A stretch of DNA of 64,000 nucleotides from Mangrovimonas yunxiaonensis (GCF_000733475.1 NZ_JPFK01000007.1:368501-432500), one strand, 5' to 3'. Positions 1 to 8,365 are shown, counted from the stretch's first letter. Notes: generated by a model from the letters alone, not told the origin. Made by a program: numbers and translations.

Positions 1-229
1 AGGCAATTAATCCCACACTCATAAACCCGCCTAAAATCTTGCTGAGCATTTTCATTTGCAACGCATGGGTAATTAAATAGGTGAAATAGGTCATAACAAT
101 TCCAATAAAAATGTTAATCGCTACCGTACCTTTTACCAATTTGTATATGTAATAAAGTAAAACAGCAACCAGAATGACGTCTATAACATCAATAATGGTG
201 AATTTTAAAAGGTCATCGAAAATCTCCAA
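1..229 (-). CDS. cdaA: Diadenylate cyclase CdaA, N-terminal part (cut by window edge)
   Basis: Translating the minus strand from a TTG at 229 gives about 76 residues reading LEIFDDLLKFTIIDVIDV, then hydrophobic helices and YYIYKLVKGTVAINIFIGI, then MKMLSKILGGFMSVGLIA. This matches the membrane N-terminus of CdaA (DacA), which makes cyclic di-AMP from two ATP at the inner membrane. The catalytic DAC domain with its DGA and RHR motifs lies beyond base 1 and is not seen. An in-frame stop lies 30 nt upstream of the TTG and no ATG fits, so TTG is the likely start. It follows the lipoprotein and folP genes on the same strand, an order I recall from other Flavobacteriaceae. Confidence 0.85.
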   Translation of the reverse strand, partial: MEIFDDLLKFTIIDVIDVILVAVLLYYIYKLVKGTVAINIFIGIVMTYFTYLITHALQMKMLSKILGGFMSVGLIA

Positions 230-265
230 GAGTTGTAGGGTTTGTGTAAAAGTAACAAATTAAGC

Positions 266-910
266 TTAATAAATAAATTCGTTCGGGTTGATGGCTATTT
301 TTTTGGTTTCTAAACCCTCAACATCTTTTTTAAAGGTGATGTACTCTTGAAAAGTCATGTGTTTGTTAAAGCACAGCGTAATGGAATCCTGAGCGGTAAA
401 ATAGCGGTCTGCCTGATTAAGTGTTTTTAAAGTTGTAGTTTGGTTTTTATGGGTAATAATAATACTGTCTTTTTTTATAAATCTTATGGTGCTGAGTGGT
501 TTGCTGTTGGTTGTTAAAACGGGAGCGTTAAATTGGTAAAACACGTGGGTAAACTCCATAAAACCAAGGTTTTTAATAGCGGTATCGTTACAGGAATAAT
601 AGTTTTTGGCGCTTTCGTTTTTGTGCATTTTGGCGTTTCGTTTTTTATCTTGAATAAACTTAATTTTAGGCAGTGCCTGTTCCAAGGTAAGGCGTTTATC
701 AACATTAACCAGCCAGTTTGTGGTGCTTATCAAGTTTTTTCGGTTTAGCTCGACACTATCGGGTTGGGTTTCGTTAAAAAAAATGTAGGCGGCAGAAACA
801 TCATTAACAACCGTAGTTTGAGCATTTGAAATTTCAGGGAGTAAAATAACCTTATCCGATTGGCAGCTAAAAGCGGAAATTAAGCAGACAAGCAACAGGA
901 TGTTTTTCAT
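266..910 (-). CDS. Putative lipoprotein of unknown function
   Basis: This 214-residue protein begins MKNILLLVCLISAFSCQSD, a short lipoprotein signal with the lipobox-like AFSC and Cys16 as the probable lipidated residue. The acidic +2/+3 region (QSD) does not settle whether it faces the inner or outer membrane. I recognise no domain. The mature part is polar, with two isolated cysteines after the lipobox (about Cys107 and Cys180). It lies between folP and cdaA on the same strand with short gaps, so it is probably co-transcribed with them. Its job is unknown; a structural or regulatory link to the CdaA membrane enzyme is only a guess from position. Confidence 0.75.
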   Translation of the reverse strand: MKNILLLVCLISAFSCQSDKVILLPEISNAQTTVVNDVSAAYIFFNETQPDSVELNRKNLISTTNWLVNVDKRLTLEQALPKIKFIQDKKRNAKMHKNESAKNYYSCNDTAIKNLGFMEFTHVFYQFNAPVLTTNSKPLSTIRFIKKDSIIITHKNQTTTLKTLNQADRYFTAQDSITLCFNKHMTFQEYITFKKDVEGLETKKIAINPNEFIY

Positions 911-945
911 GTTTAAGGGTTTAAAGGGTTGAAGAGATTAAAGGT

Positions 946-1770
946 TTAAGCGTTTAATTGGTTAACAATGGTGAGGCATTCCATAGCTGCCTTCACATCG
1001 TGAACACGCAAGATGTTAGCGTTTTTTTGAAGTGCTAGGGTGTTTAGAACGGTGGTGCCGTTAAGGGCCTGTTGTGGCGTGGTTTCCAGAAGTTTGTAAA
1101 TCATCGATTTTCTTGAAATACCTACCAATAAAGGGCGTTCAAGAACATTAAAAAGTTCTAAATGATTCATGAGTTCGTAATTTTGGGCTAAGGTTTTCGA
1201 AAAACCAAAACCTGGATCGATAATGATGTCGTGAATGCCATGGGCGTTAGCTTGGGCAAGCCGCTCAGAAAAATAAAATAAAAGGTCTTTCCCTAAGTTA
1301 TCGTAATGGGTAAATTGCTGCATGGTTTGTGGTGTGCCCCGCATGTGCATCATGATGTAGGGTACTTTAAGCTGGCCTACGGTTTCCAGCATTTTGGGGT
1401 CTAAAAGTCCAGCAGAAATATCGTTTACAAGGGCAGCACCGGCTTCAATACATTGCTTGGCAACTTCGCTTCTAAACGTATCGATAGAAAGTATAATCTC
1501 TGGAAATGCGTTTAGTAACAATTCAATAATGGGGATAATTCTATCCAGTTCTTCGGTTTCGCTAACAAACGCGGCATTTGGTCTGGAGCTGTAAGCGCCA
1601 AGGTCTATAAAAGTGGCGCCCTGTTCTAGCATGGTGGCTGCGTGTGTTAAAAGGCTTTCGGGCGCGCTGTATTTTCCGCCGTCAAAAAACGAATCGGGGG
1701 TAACGTTTAAAATGCCCATTATTTTAGGGCGACTAAGATCTATAAGCCGTCCTTTGCAATTTATGGTCAT
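946..1770 (-). CDS. folP: Dihydropteroate synthase
   Basis: FolP condenses 6-hydroxymethyl-dihydropterin diphosphate with p-aminobenzoate to give dihydropteroate in folate synthesis. The 274-residue protein has the signature GILNVTPDSFFDGGKY at residues 19-34, an SIDTFRSEVA segment near 96, VNDISAG near 115, the loop IIDPGFGFSKT near 200 and a C-terminal GISRKSM loop. Length and motifs are normal for the family, and the ATG at 1770 is directly followed by the expected TINCKGRLIDL lead-in. It heads a minus-strand set with the small lipoprotein and cdaA, and is divergent from the DUF1599 gene, with 89 bases between them. Confidence 0.96.
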   Translation of the reverse strand: MTINCKGRLIDLSRPKIMGILNVTPDSFFDGGKYSAPESLLTHAATMLEQGATFIDLGAYSSRPNAAFVSETEELDRIIPIIELLLNAFPEIILSIDTFRSEVAKQCIEAGAALVNDISAGLLDPKMLETVGQLKVPYIMMHMRGTPQTMQQFTHYDNLGKDLLFYFSERLAQANAHGIHDIIIDPGFGFSKTLAQNYELMNHLELFNVLERPLLVGISRKSMIYKLLETTPQQALNGTTVLNTLALQKNANILRVHDVKAAMECLTIVNQLNA

Positions 1771-1859
1771 AGGTTTTCTAATTGGTCTGCAACTTTAATA
1801 CTTTAAACTTGAAACTTTAAACTATTTAAGCGAAATTTACGCAAAATTATACTGTATTA

Positions 1860-2399
1860 ATGCAAAATACTTCAAAACAATACGATAGGGTTATTGCTAT
1901 TTGCCGTGATCTTTTCGTAAAAAAAATGTTAGATTATGGGAGTGCGTGGCGTATTTTAAGGCTACCATCCTTAACCGATCAAATTTTTATAAAAGCACAG
2001 CGTATACGAGGGTTGCAGGAAAATGCTGTTCGCAAGGTAGACGAAGGCGAAGTAAGTGAGTTTATAGGTATTGTTAATTACTGTACCATGGCCTTAATTC
2101 AATTGGAAAAAGGCGTGGTTGAACAACCCGATATGGATGTTGAAGCGGCTACAAAGTTGTACGATGAGAAAATAGCCGAAACCAAGCAGTTAATGCTAGA
2201 TAAAAACCACGACTATGGCGAAGCGTGGCGCGATATGCGTGTAAGCTCGTTAACCGATTTAATCCTTCAAAAGCTATTGCGGGTCAAACAAATTGAAGAC
2301 AACGCAGGCCAAACTTTGGTTAGCGAAGGTATTGATGCTAATTATCAAGATATGATTAATTACGCTGTTTTTGCAATGATTCATTTAAACGAAGAATAA
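1860..2399 (+). CDS. DUF1599 domain protein with two internal repeats
   Basis: This 179-residue soluble protein belongs to DUF1599 (nucleotide modification associated domain 1). Its two halves are clear repeats. The first has KKMLDYGSAWRILRLPSLTD with KAQRIRGLQEN; the second has DKNHDYGEAWRDMRVSSLTD with KLLRVKQIEDN. The family is annotated as associated with nucleotide modification, and the DYGxAW and SLTD blocks recur in both copies. Catalysis has not been established to my knowledge. It starts the plus-strand run; its TAA is one base before the ATG of the DoxX-like gene, which points to coupling. An all-alpha MazG-like nucleotide pyrophosphatase role is a possible alternative, but I cannot show it. 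Confidence 0.85.
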   Translation: MQNTSKQYDRVIAICRDLFVKKMLDYGSAWRILRLPSLTDQIFIKAQRIRGLQENAVRKVDEGEVSEFIGIVNYCTMALIQLEKGVVEQPDMDVEAATKLYDEKIAETKQLMLDKNHDYGEAWRDMRVSSLTDLILQKLLRVKQIEDNAGQTLVSEGIDANYQDMINYAVFAMIHLNEE

Positions 2400-2400
2400 G

Positions 2401-3495
2401 ATGAAATTTATAGTTACCCTTTGCCGAATAGTAGTTGGCGCTTTATTTATTTTTTCAGGATTTATAAAATTAAACGACCCGCTGGGGTTTTCGTATAAAT
2501 TAGAAGAGTACTTTAGTTTCGAGGTTTTAAACCTTCCGTTTCTAGAACCCTATGCCCTTATTATTTCGGTGTTGGTTGTGGTATTCGAAGTGGTGCTTGG
2601 AATCTTTTTGCTTATAGGTTACAAACCTAAATTTACGGTTTGGAGTTTGCTGGGCATGATTGTTTTCTTTACGTTTTTAACTTTTTATTCGGCGTATTTC
2701 GATAAGGTAAAAGATTGTGGCTGTTTTGGCGATGCCATAAAATTAACCCCCTGGGAGTCGTTTACCAAAGATATAATCTTACTGGCCTTAATATTGGTGC
2801 TGTTTTTTGGCATGCGCTACATAAAACCCCTGTTTAACAAGCTAGGTACCACTGTAGTGGCCTTGGTTGGGTTTATTGCTTGCCTGTGGTTTGCCTACCA
2901 TGTGCTAATGCACTTGCCAGCAATCGATTTTAGGGCGTATAAAATTGGCGATAACATACAAGAACAAATGAGCGTACCCGAAAATGCCAAAAAACCCATA
3001 GAAGAATGGACGTATACGTTTAACGTTAATGGCGAAGAAAAAGAATTTGTTACCAACGGAGCTTATCCAAATGTAGACGGCGAGTTTGTTGGTGTAGAAA
3101 CTAAAGTTATCGAGCCCGGTTACGAGCCGAAAATTTTGGACTTCTCCATCGAAACATCTGAAGGTGACTTTACTACACAATTTTTAGAAGAAGATAAACT
3201 GGTTATGGTGGTTAATTATAGCTTGGAAAGTGCCGAGGCCAATGGTATGGCAAAAATAAAAGCCATGACGCAAATAGCCCAAGAAAAAGGGTATACGGTT
3301 ATTGGTTTATCGGCTTCTGGCGATGAGGCCAAGCAGAAAGCCAAATCGGATTACGGCTTAAACTTCGACTTTTATTTGTGTGATGAAAAAGTGCTAAAAA
3401 CTATCGTACGCGCCAATCCGGGGGTTGTTGTACTCGAAAAAGGCACCGTGACCCAAAAAGTACACTGGAACGATATTAATGACCTAGAGTTTTAA
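2401..3495 (+). CDS. DoxX/MauE-like membrane protein with thioredoxin-like C-terminus (BT_3928 type)
   Basis: A 364-residue inner-membrane protein. Residues 1-165 hold about four or five hydrophobic helices of DoxX/MauE type, starting VTLCRIVVGALFIFSGFIKL, with the redox-like motif DCGCFGD near 106-112. Residues 200-364 form a periplasmic-looking domain ending in a thioredoxin-like fold (LVMVVNYSLE, TVIGLSASGD, YGLNFDFYLCD, PGVVVLEKG) that lacks a CxxC pair. MauE/DoxX proteins are linked to thiol redox chemistry at the membrane. It sits one base after the DUF1599 gene and abuts the permease gene. The TlpA-like gene two steps downstream supports a shared redox theme, though this is inference. 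Confidence 0.82.
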   Translation: MKFIVTLCRIVVGALFIFSGFIKLNDPLGFSYKLEEYFSFEVLNLPFLEPYALIISVLVVVFEVVLGIFLLIGYKPKFTVWSLLGMIVFFTFLTFYSAYFDKVKDCGCFGDAIKLTPWESFTKDIILLALILVLFFGMRYIKPLFNKLGTTVVALVGFIACLWFAYHVLMHLPAIDFRAYKIGDNIQEQMSVPENAKKPIEEWTYTFNVNGEEKEFVTNGAYPNVDGEFVGVETKVIEPGYEPKILDFSIETSEGDFTTQFLEEDKLVMVVNYSLESAEANGMAKIKAMTQIAQEKGYTVIGLSASGDEAKQKAKSDYGLNFDFYLCDEKVLKTIVRANPGVVVLEKGTVTQKVHWNDINDLEF

Positions 3496-4575
3496 TTGTT
3501 GTTAAGCTATTTTATAAATAAAATTTTTTATGCAGCCCTAACGTTGTTTGGTGTTGTAACGGTTATATTTTTTCTTTTTAATGTATTGCCTGGCGACCCT
3601 GCGCAAATGATGCTGGGGCAAAACGAAGACAGCCATCAACTGGCAATTGTAAAAGCTAAGTATGGGTTTGATAAGCCCTTGTCTACGCAGTATTTGTATT
3701 ACTTAAACGATTTGTCACCGCTGTCCTTTCATTCAAAGCAGGCAGACCACTATACCTTTCTTGCCAAAGACAAGTACAGTGCGGTTAAACTTGTTTCAAT
3801 AGGCGACGTAAACATAGCCCTAAAGGCGCCGTATTTAAGGGAGTCGTTTACCAAGCAAGGCAAAAAAGTAACGGCAGTAATTGGCGAAACCTTGCCCAAT
3901 ACGTTTGTTTTGGCCATTTCGGCTATAACCATTGCGATTGTAATGGGCCTTGTTTTAGGGGTTGTTTCGGCCCTGTTTAAAGACCGGTGGTTGGATAGAC
4001 TAATACAGGTATTCAGTACATTTGGCATGAGTGTGCCGTCATTTTTTAGCGCGATTTTGTTTGCGTGGTTGTTTGGGTTTGTTTGGCATGAATACACCCA
4101 TTTGGAAATGACAGGAAGCTTGTACGAGTTGGACGATTTTGGAGAAACTATGCACCTGCGTTGGAAAAACCTTATTCTGCCTGCCATAGTGCTGGGCATT
4201 CGCCCACTGGCAGTAGTTATTCAGCTTATGCGAAACTCCTTGCTAGAAGTTTTTAACCAAGATTATATTAGAACAGCGCGGGCCAAAGGCCTGTCGGAAT
4301 ACCAGATTATAATAAGACACGCTTTAAAAAATGCATTAAACCCTGTGGTTACAGCTATTTCGGGTTGGTTTGCCTCAATGTTGGCTGGTGCCGTTTTTGT
4401 AGAGTATATTTTTGGTTGGAACGGTTTGGGAAAAGAAATTGTAAATGCCTTAAACACCTTAGACTTGCCTGTAATAATGGGTGCCGTTTTGGTTATTGCA
4501 ACCGTATTTGTAAGTATTAATATATTTGTCGACATAATTTACACGTGGCTAGACCCGAAAGTAAAACTCGAATAA
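3496..4575 (+). CDS. ABC transporter permease, DppB/OppB family
   Basis: A 359-residue inner-membrane permease of the dipeptide/oligopeptide importer type. It has TM1 plus VLPGDPAQMMLGQ at the N-terminus, a long periplasmic loop at about residues 30-125, then the core helices and the cytoplasmic EAA loop DYIRTARAKGLSEYQIIIRH at about residues 255-274. The start is a TTG immediately after the stop of the previous gene, so the two are translationally coupled. No partner DppC permease, ATPase or binding protein lies nearby, which is odd for a heteromeric importer; partners must be elsewhere or the protein has another role. The substrate cannot be told. Confidence 0.88.
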   Translation: MLLSYFINKIFYAALTLFGVVTVIFFLFNVLPGDPAQMMLGQNEDSHQLAIVKAKYGFDKPLSTQYLYYLNDLSPLSFHSKQADHYTFLAKDKYSAVKLVSIGDVNIALKAPYLRESFTKQGKKVTAVIGETLPNTFVLAISAITIAIVMGLVLGVVSALFKDRWLDRLIQVFSTFGMSVPSFFSAILFAWLFGFVWHEYTHLEMTGSLYELDDFGETMHLRWKNLILPAIVLGIRPLAVVIQLMRNSLLEVFNQDYIRTARAKGLSEYQIIIRHALKNALNPVVTAISGWFASMLAGAVFVEYIFGWNGLGKEIVNALNTLDLPVIMGAVLVIATVFVSINIFVDIIYTWLDPKVKLE

Positions 4576-4594
4576 TAAAAACCTCTATTTTAAA

Positions 4595-5089
4595 ATGAAA
4601 CACATTTTTTTAGTCCTTTTTACAAGTGTCCTATTGTTTAATTGCCAGGCACAGGAAGCGCCAAAGCACTTTTCGGAAAGCGCTCTTAACGATACGTTTA
4701 TAGCTCTTGATGGCACATCCTTGACATTTTCAGAAATACTGGATAAACATAAAGGCAAAACCATTTTAATTGATGTTTGGGCCTCTTGGTGTGGCGATTG
4801 TATAAAGGGCATGCCTAAGGTAAAAGAGCTTCAAAAAGCACATACAGATATTGTTTATCTTTTCTTATCATTAGATAAAAGCGAAGATAGCTGGAAGCGA
4901 GGTATTAAAAAGTATGATGTGCAGGGCGAACATTATTATATGCAATCTGGGTGGAAGGGCGCCTTCGGAAGTTTCTTAAATTTAGATTGGATACCAAGAT
5001 ATTTGGTTGTAAATCCTGACCAGAGCATCACATTGTATAAGGCCGTAAAGGCAACAGATAAAAACTTAAAAGCCGCATTGGTAAAATGA
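4595..5089 (+). CDS. TlpA-like thioredoxin-fold lipoprotein
   Basis: The 164-residue precursor starts MKHIFLVLFTSVLLFNCQAQ; the Cys at residue 17 follows a lipobox-like LFNC, so a lipoprotein or a Sec-cleaved form ending AQ are both possible. The thioredoxin active site is WASWCGDC at about residues 63-70, followed by KGMPKVKEL and a cis-Pro loop in WIPRYLVV. It resembles TlpA/ResA family periplasmic thiol-disulfide reductases that keep target cysteines reduced. It is 19 bases after the permease gene, and its stop overlaps the tpiA start (ATGA). This tight packing suggests one operon, but a functional link with glycolysis is not implied. Confidence 0.88.
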   Translation: MKHIFLVLFTSVLLFNCQAQEAPKHFSESALNDTFIALDGTSLTFSEILDKHKGKTILIDVWASWCGDCIKGMPKVKELQKAHTDIVYLFLSLDKSEDSWKRGIKKYDVQGEHYYMQSGWKGAFGSFLNLDWIPRYLVVNPDQSITLYKAVKATDKNLKAALVK

Positions 5090-5835
5090 GAAGACAAATA
5101 GTAGCAGGAAACTGGAAGATGAACAACGATTTGGCTCAGACACAAACGTTGATAACCGATTTAAAACAACAAACCAAAACCTCTAAGGCCGAAGTAAAAA
5201 TAGCACCGGCATTCACTAATTTATGGTCCGCATTCGAGGCAACAAAGGAAACCGATATAGAGGTTGTGGCCCAAACGATGCATTTTGCAGACAACGGGGC
5301 CTTTACAGGCGAGGTGAGTGCCTCAATGTTAAAAAGCATAGGGGTAAAGACCGTTATTTTAGGGCATAGTGAAAGACGTACCTATTTTAACGAGAGCGAC
5401 GAAGATTTGGCAAAAAAAGTAAATGCGGCATTGGCGCACGATATGGAAATTATTTTTTGTATTGGAGAAGTTTTAGAAGATCGAGCTGCTGGACGAGAAG
5501 AAGCTGTTGTGGCTGCCCAAATAAAAAATGCACTTTTTCATTTAGAGGGTGAAGCTTTTAAGACTATTGTTTTAGCATACGAGCCAGTATGGGCCATAGG
5601 TACGGGAGAAACAGCCAGTCCGGAGCAAGCACAAGACATGCACGCTTTTATTAGAAACACATTGGCCAGCAAGTATGGCGATACGGTGGCTAATACTGTG
5701 CCTGTTTTATACGGGGGGAGTGTAAAACCCAGCAATGCTAAGGAAATTTTTTCTAAACCAGATGTCGATGGTGGGTTAATAGGAGGCGCTTCGTTAAAGG
5801 CCGAGGATTTTTATGCTATTGTAAATGCGTTTTAA
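5086..5835 (+). CDS. tpiA: Triosephosphate isomerase
   Basis: TpiA interconverts dihydroxyacetone phosphate and glyceraldehyde 3-phosphate in glycolysis and gluconeogenesis. The 249-residue TIM barrel shows the substrate Lys in AGNWKMN (residues 6-12), the electrophilic His in GHSERR (near 95), the catalytic Glu in YEPVWAIGTG (near 166) and the phosphate-binding YGGSV and GGLIGGASL loops. Length is standard. The ATG overlaps the TGA of the TlpA-like gene by four bases, so translation is probably coupled. A bidirectional terminator at 5893-5924 ends the run. Confidence 0.97.
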   Translation: MRRQIVAGNWKMNNDLAQTQTLITDLKQQTKTSKAEVKIAPAFTNLWSAFEATKETDIEVVAQTMHFADNGAFTGEVSASMLKSIGVKTVILGHSERRTYFNESDEDLAKKVNAALAHDMEIIFCIGEVLEDRAAGREEAVVAAQIKNALFHLEGEAFKTIVLAYEPVWAIGTGETASPEQAQDMHAFIRNTLASKYGDTVANTVPVLYGGSVKPSNAKEIFSKPDVDGGLIGGASLKAEDFYAIVNAF

Positions 5836-5892
5836 TCAAAAAGAATGTCCCAGGTGTATTGCCTTGGGCAATAAACTCACTAAAATAAAAAT

Positions 5893-5924
5893 AAAAAAGG
5901 CTCGCATAACGCGAGCCTTTTTTA
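5893..5924. terminator. Bidirectional terminator between tpiA and the porin gene
   Basis: A perfect 7-bp stem GGCTCGC/GCGAGCC (5899-5905 and 5911-5917) with loop ATAAC is flanked by an A-run on the left and a T-run on the right. It can therefore stop both tpiA on the plus strand and the convergent porin gene, whose stop codon is at 5925. Confidence 0.9.
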
Positions 5925-7127
5925 TTAAATGCCTATTTCTATTTGAAATCTAACATACCAATCTTCGTTTGTGGTATTGTCTATAAAATTAGAGTCTGTT
6001 CTGGTTACTTCGGCTTGAAGTTTTAAAGCGTGTTCCCAAATGTATTTGGTAACGCCTAGGCTGTATTGGTTTCTTTGTGGCGTTAAAATTTCTATGTCGC
6101 TATGAGGTTCTTGGTGCGAAAATCTTCCTATAACTTCGTAATCGTTTTCAAAAATGTAACTCAATTGCGTATCAAAACCGCGTCCTGTAAAAACGTATTC
6201 AATATCGTTAATGTCGTCTGGGTTTGCCGTAATAGGGTTGTCTGCAAAGCGGCTTAAATAGGCCGTTTGAAAAGCCCAACCGTTGTACTTTAATATGGCA
6301 TCTAAAAGCAAGGAGCTCATATCGCGTTGTTCAAACAGCTCGTTGCCCGTACCACCTCTTGTACGTCGTCCCTTATCGTTGTGGTGGTAAACACCAGAAA
6401 GCATTAACTTTGGGGTTTCCTCTCGTTTTACATCACCTTCAAAAAAGGCACCGTTGCCTTTAAATGGGCCAAAGGGGAACAGTTCTAAACGCCCGGTAAA
6501 GGCCAATCCGTTGTCGGGATTTTTGGTCCAGTTTCTACCTTCACCCGTACTAACAGCTGTTTTTATGTTGTATGAAAACTTGTCCTTGGTCTCGTTTAGG
6601 TAATAGGCATGTACACCAAAATCCCTATCAATGTTAAAGCTCGAATTGTTAATGGATCTGTCTGTAAGCTGCAATGCGCCAGAGGAGTTAATACGTTGGC
6701 GGTTTCCGGGAAGTTTTGTTTGTCCAAAACCAAAGTTCCAATGTTTGTTTGGCCTATAAAACACAATCGCATCTCTAATAATATTAATGTTACCATGGTC
6801 TTCCAATGGGCCAACATCTCTAGGAGAAAAAGACAATTGAATAACGTAAAGTAATTTTGGGTCACCTACATAACCATCAAAACGCAAACGCAGTCGGCGA
6901 ATCATGGCTTCGTAAGCGGCATCTTCTCCGTCGTCTTGTAAATACGTTAAACGGTTTTGCATTCTAAATCTAATGTTTAGTTTAAAAATGCTATCGGGAG
7001 AGGTTATCCCCAGGCCTTTACCATAACTATAATAAGGCAAGGCAGAGAGTTTTATGTCGTTGTTTTCTTGTGCTTTAATTGTGCTAAAGCAGCATAACAA
7101 AAACAAGGTAAAGATAAATTTGTACAT
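5925..7127 (-). CDS. Phosphate-selective porin O/P family outer-membrane protein
   Basis: A 400-residue protein with a Sec signal peptide (MYKFIFTLFLLCCFSTIKAQ, cut after KAQ). The mature chain is a beta-barrel pattern resembling OprO/OprP: FRMQNRLTYL, RRLRLRFDGYVGDPKL, VFYRPNKHWNFGFGQTKLPG and a closing strand ending in RFQIEIGI. In this family the trimeric barrel lets anions, often phosphate or pyrophosphate, cross the outer membrane. The basic residues of the OprP phosphate ladder cannot be checked by eye, so substrate is uncertain. A -7-like element at 7148-7155 lies 20 nt upstream. It is divergent from prmA. Confidence 0.85.
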   Translation of the reverse strand: MYKFIFTLFLLCCFSTIKAQENNDIKLSALPYYSYGKGLGITSPDSIFKLNIRFRMQNRLTYLQDDGEDAAYEAMIRRLRLRFDGYVGDPKLLYVIQLSFSPRDVGPLEDHGNINIIRDAIVFYRPNKHWNFGFGQTKLPGNRQRINSSGALQLTDRSINNSSFNIDRDFGVHAYYLNETKDKFSYNIKTAVSTGEGRNWTKNPDNGLAFTGRLELFPFGPFKGNGAFFEGDVKREETPKLMLSGVYHHNDKGRRTRGGTGNELFEQRDMSSLLLDAILKYNGWAFQTAYLSRFADNPITANPDDINDIEYVFTGRGFDTQLSYIFENDYEVIGRFSHQEPHSDIEILTPQRNQYSLGVTKYIWEHALKLQAEVTRTDSNFIDNTTNEDWYVRFQIEIGI

Positions 7128-7147
7128 ATGTTAGTTATATTTTGCTG

Positions 7148-7155
7148 CAAAAATA
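7148..7155 (-). promoter_or_regulatory. -7 promoter element for the porin gene
   Basis: On the minus strand these bases read TATTTTTG, matching the Bacteroidota consensus TAnnTTTG. The porin ATG (7127) is 20 nt downstream. No clear -33 TTTG is visible at the right distance. Confidence 0.5.
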
Positions 7156-7177
7156 ACAGTATCTAACCAATCATTGC

Positions 7178-7185
7178 TAAATTTG
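7178..7185 (+). promoter_or_regulatory. -7 promoter element for prmA
   Basis: TAAATTTG matches TAnnTTTG. Only 11 nt separate its last base from the prmA ATG at 7197, so the transcript would carry a very short leader. I see no -33 TTTG at the usual spacing. Confidence 0.6.
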
Positions 7186-7196
7186 TTAAAAAAAGT

Positions 7197-8033
7197 ATGT
7201 CGGCCATTTACATAGGATATAAATTTGTAATCGCTCCTTTACAACCTGGGGCAGAAATTTTAATTGCAGAGTTGGGAGCTGCTGGTTTTGAGAGTTTTGT
7301 TGAAGAAGAGGATGGGGTTTTAGCTTACATTCAAAAAGACGAATGGCATGAGGATATTTTAGATGAGGTTCAAATTTTGAGTTCCGAAGCGTTTGATATC
7401 ACCTTTACTTTTGAAGAAATCGAGCAGATTAATTGGAATGAAGCTTGGGAAAAGAACTTTAACCCCATAGTAGTCGATGAAGTTTGTGCTGTTAGAGCGC
7501 CATTTCACGACCCCTTTAACACGCCGTACGAGGTAATTATAGAGCCTAAAATGAGTTTTGGTACGGGGCACCACGAAACCACGCATATGATGATTCAGCA
7601 TATTCTAAAGCATGATTTTGAAGGCAAATCGGTTTTAGATATGGGTTGTGGCACAGCCGTTTTAGCCATCTTGGCAGAAATGAAAGGCGCCAACCCTATT
7701 GATGCCATAGATATAGACAACTGGTGTTATTTAAACAGTTTGGAGAACATTGCACGTAACAACCGTAAACACATAACAGTTTACGAAGGCGATGCTAGTT
7801 TACTTAACGGCAAACATTACGACATTATTATTGCCAACATTAACAGAAACATATTGCTTAACGATATGGAAACCTATGCCGCTTGTTTAAATAAGGATGG
7901 GGTGTTATTTTTAAGCGGTTTTTATAAAGACGATATTTCTACAATTGAAGAGGCGTGTAATAAACACCACCTTTTTTACGTTGATGGATTAGAAAAAAAC
8001 CAATGGGTAGCGCTACAATTTAAAAAAGCTTAA
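7197..8033 (+). CDS. prmA: Ribosomal protein L11 methyltransferase
   Basis: PrmA trimethylates ribosomal protein L11 using S-adenosylmethionine. The 278-residue protein has an N-terminal substrate-recognition part (residues 1-90), the linker PKMSFGTGHHETTHMM near 122-137, and a Rossmann methyltransferase domain with motif I VLDMGCGTAVLAILA near 146-160, acidic IDAIDIDNW near 168, and IIANINRNILL (the NxxN-type post I block). Length is typical. The clpS ATG follows two bases after its stop, so they form an operon. L11 methylation is generally not essential; the family call is secure. Confidence 0.95.
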   Translation: MSAIYIGYKFVIAPLQPGAEILIAELGAAGFESFVEEEDGVLAYIQKDEWHEDILDEVQILSSEAFDITFTFEEIEQINWNEAWEKNFNPIVVDEVCAVRAPFHDPFNTPYEVIIEPKMSFGTGHHETTHMMIQHILKHDFEGKSVLDMGCGTAVLAILAEMKGANPIDAIDIDNWCYLNSLENIARNNRKHITVYEGDASLLNGKHYDIIIANINRNILLNDMETYAACLNKDGVLFLSGFYKDDISTIEEACNKHHLFYVDGLEKNQWVALQFKKA

Positions 8034-8035
8034 AC

Positions 8036-8311
8036 ATGAGTACACAAGAAAAAACGCTAGAGGATGTTCTGCTAGATGAAGCGGTTAACAAAGAAAACGA
8101 AATAGTGCTTTATAACGACGATGTTAATACTTTTGATCATGTAATAGAAACACTAATCTATGCCTGCGACCACACCCCAGAGCAAGCCGAACAATGTTCC
8201 ATTATTGTGCATTACAAAGGCAAGTGTACGGTAAAAACCGGTGCTTACCCCGATTTAGAGCCACGGTGTAGTATGCTTTTAGAAGCTGGATTGAGTGCAG
8301 AAATTGTATAA
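8036..8311 (+). CDS. clpS: ATP-dependent Clp protease adaptor ClpS
   Basis: ClpS delivers N-degron substrates to ClpA-type unfoldases for degradation by ClpP. The 91-residue protein has a disordered N-terminal tail, then EIVLYNDDVNTFDHVIETL (residues 22-40), the family hallmark that includes the N-degron pocket Asn-Asp pair, and the helix around TPEQAEQCSIIVHYKGKC. It ends in the usual AGLSAEIV. It overlaps no neighbour but is only two bases after prmA. No clpA is in the window. Confidence 0.95.
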   Translation: MSTQEKTLEDVLLDEAVNKENEIVLYNDDVNTFDHVIETLIYACDHTPEQAEQCSIIVHYKGKCTVKTGAYPDLEPRCSMLLEAGLSAEIV

Positions 8312-8357
8312 AATGAATATTTTTTTAAAATCCCTTTTAAGAAATAAATAATTAAGT

Positions 8358-8365
8358 TATATTTG
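8358..8365 (+). promoter_or_regulatory. -7 promoter element for tRNA-Arg
   Basis: TATATTTG matches TAnnTTTG and ends 15 nt before the first base of the mature tRNA, which fits a tRNA transcribed from its own promoter rather than by read-through from clpS. Confidence 0.65.
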
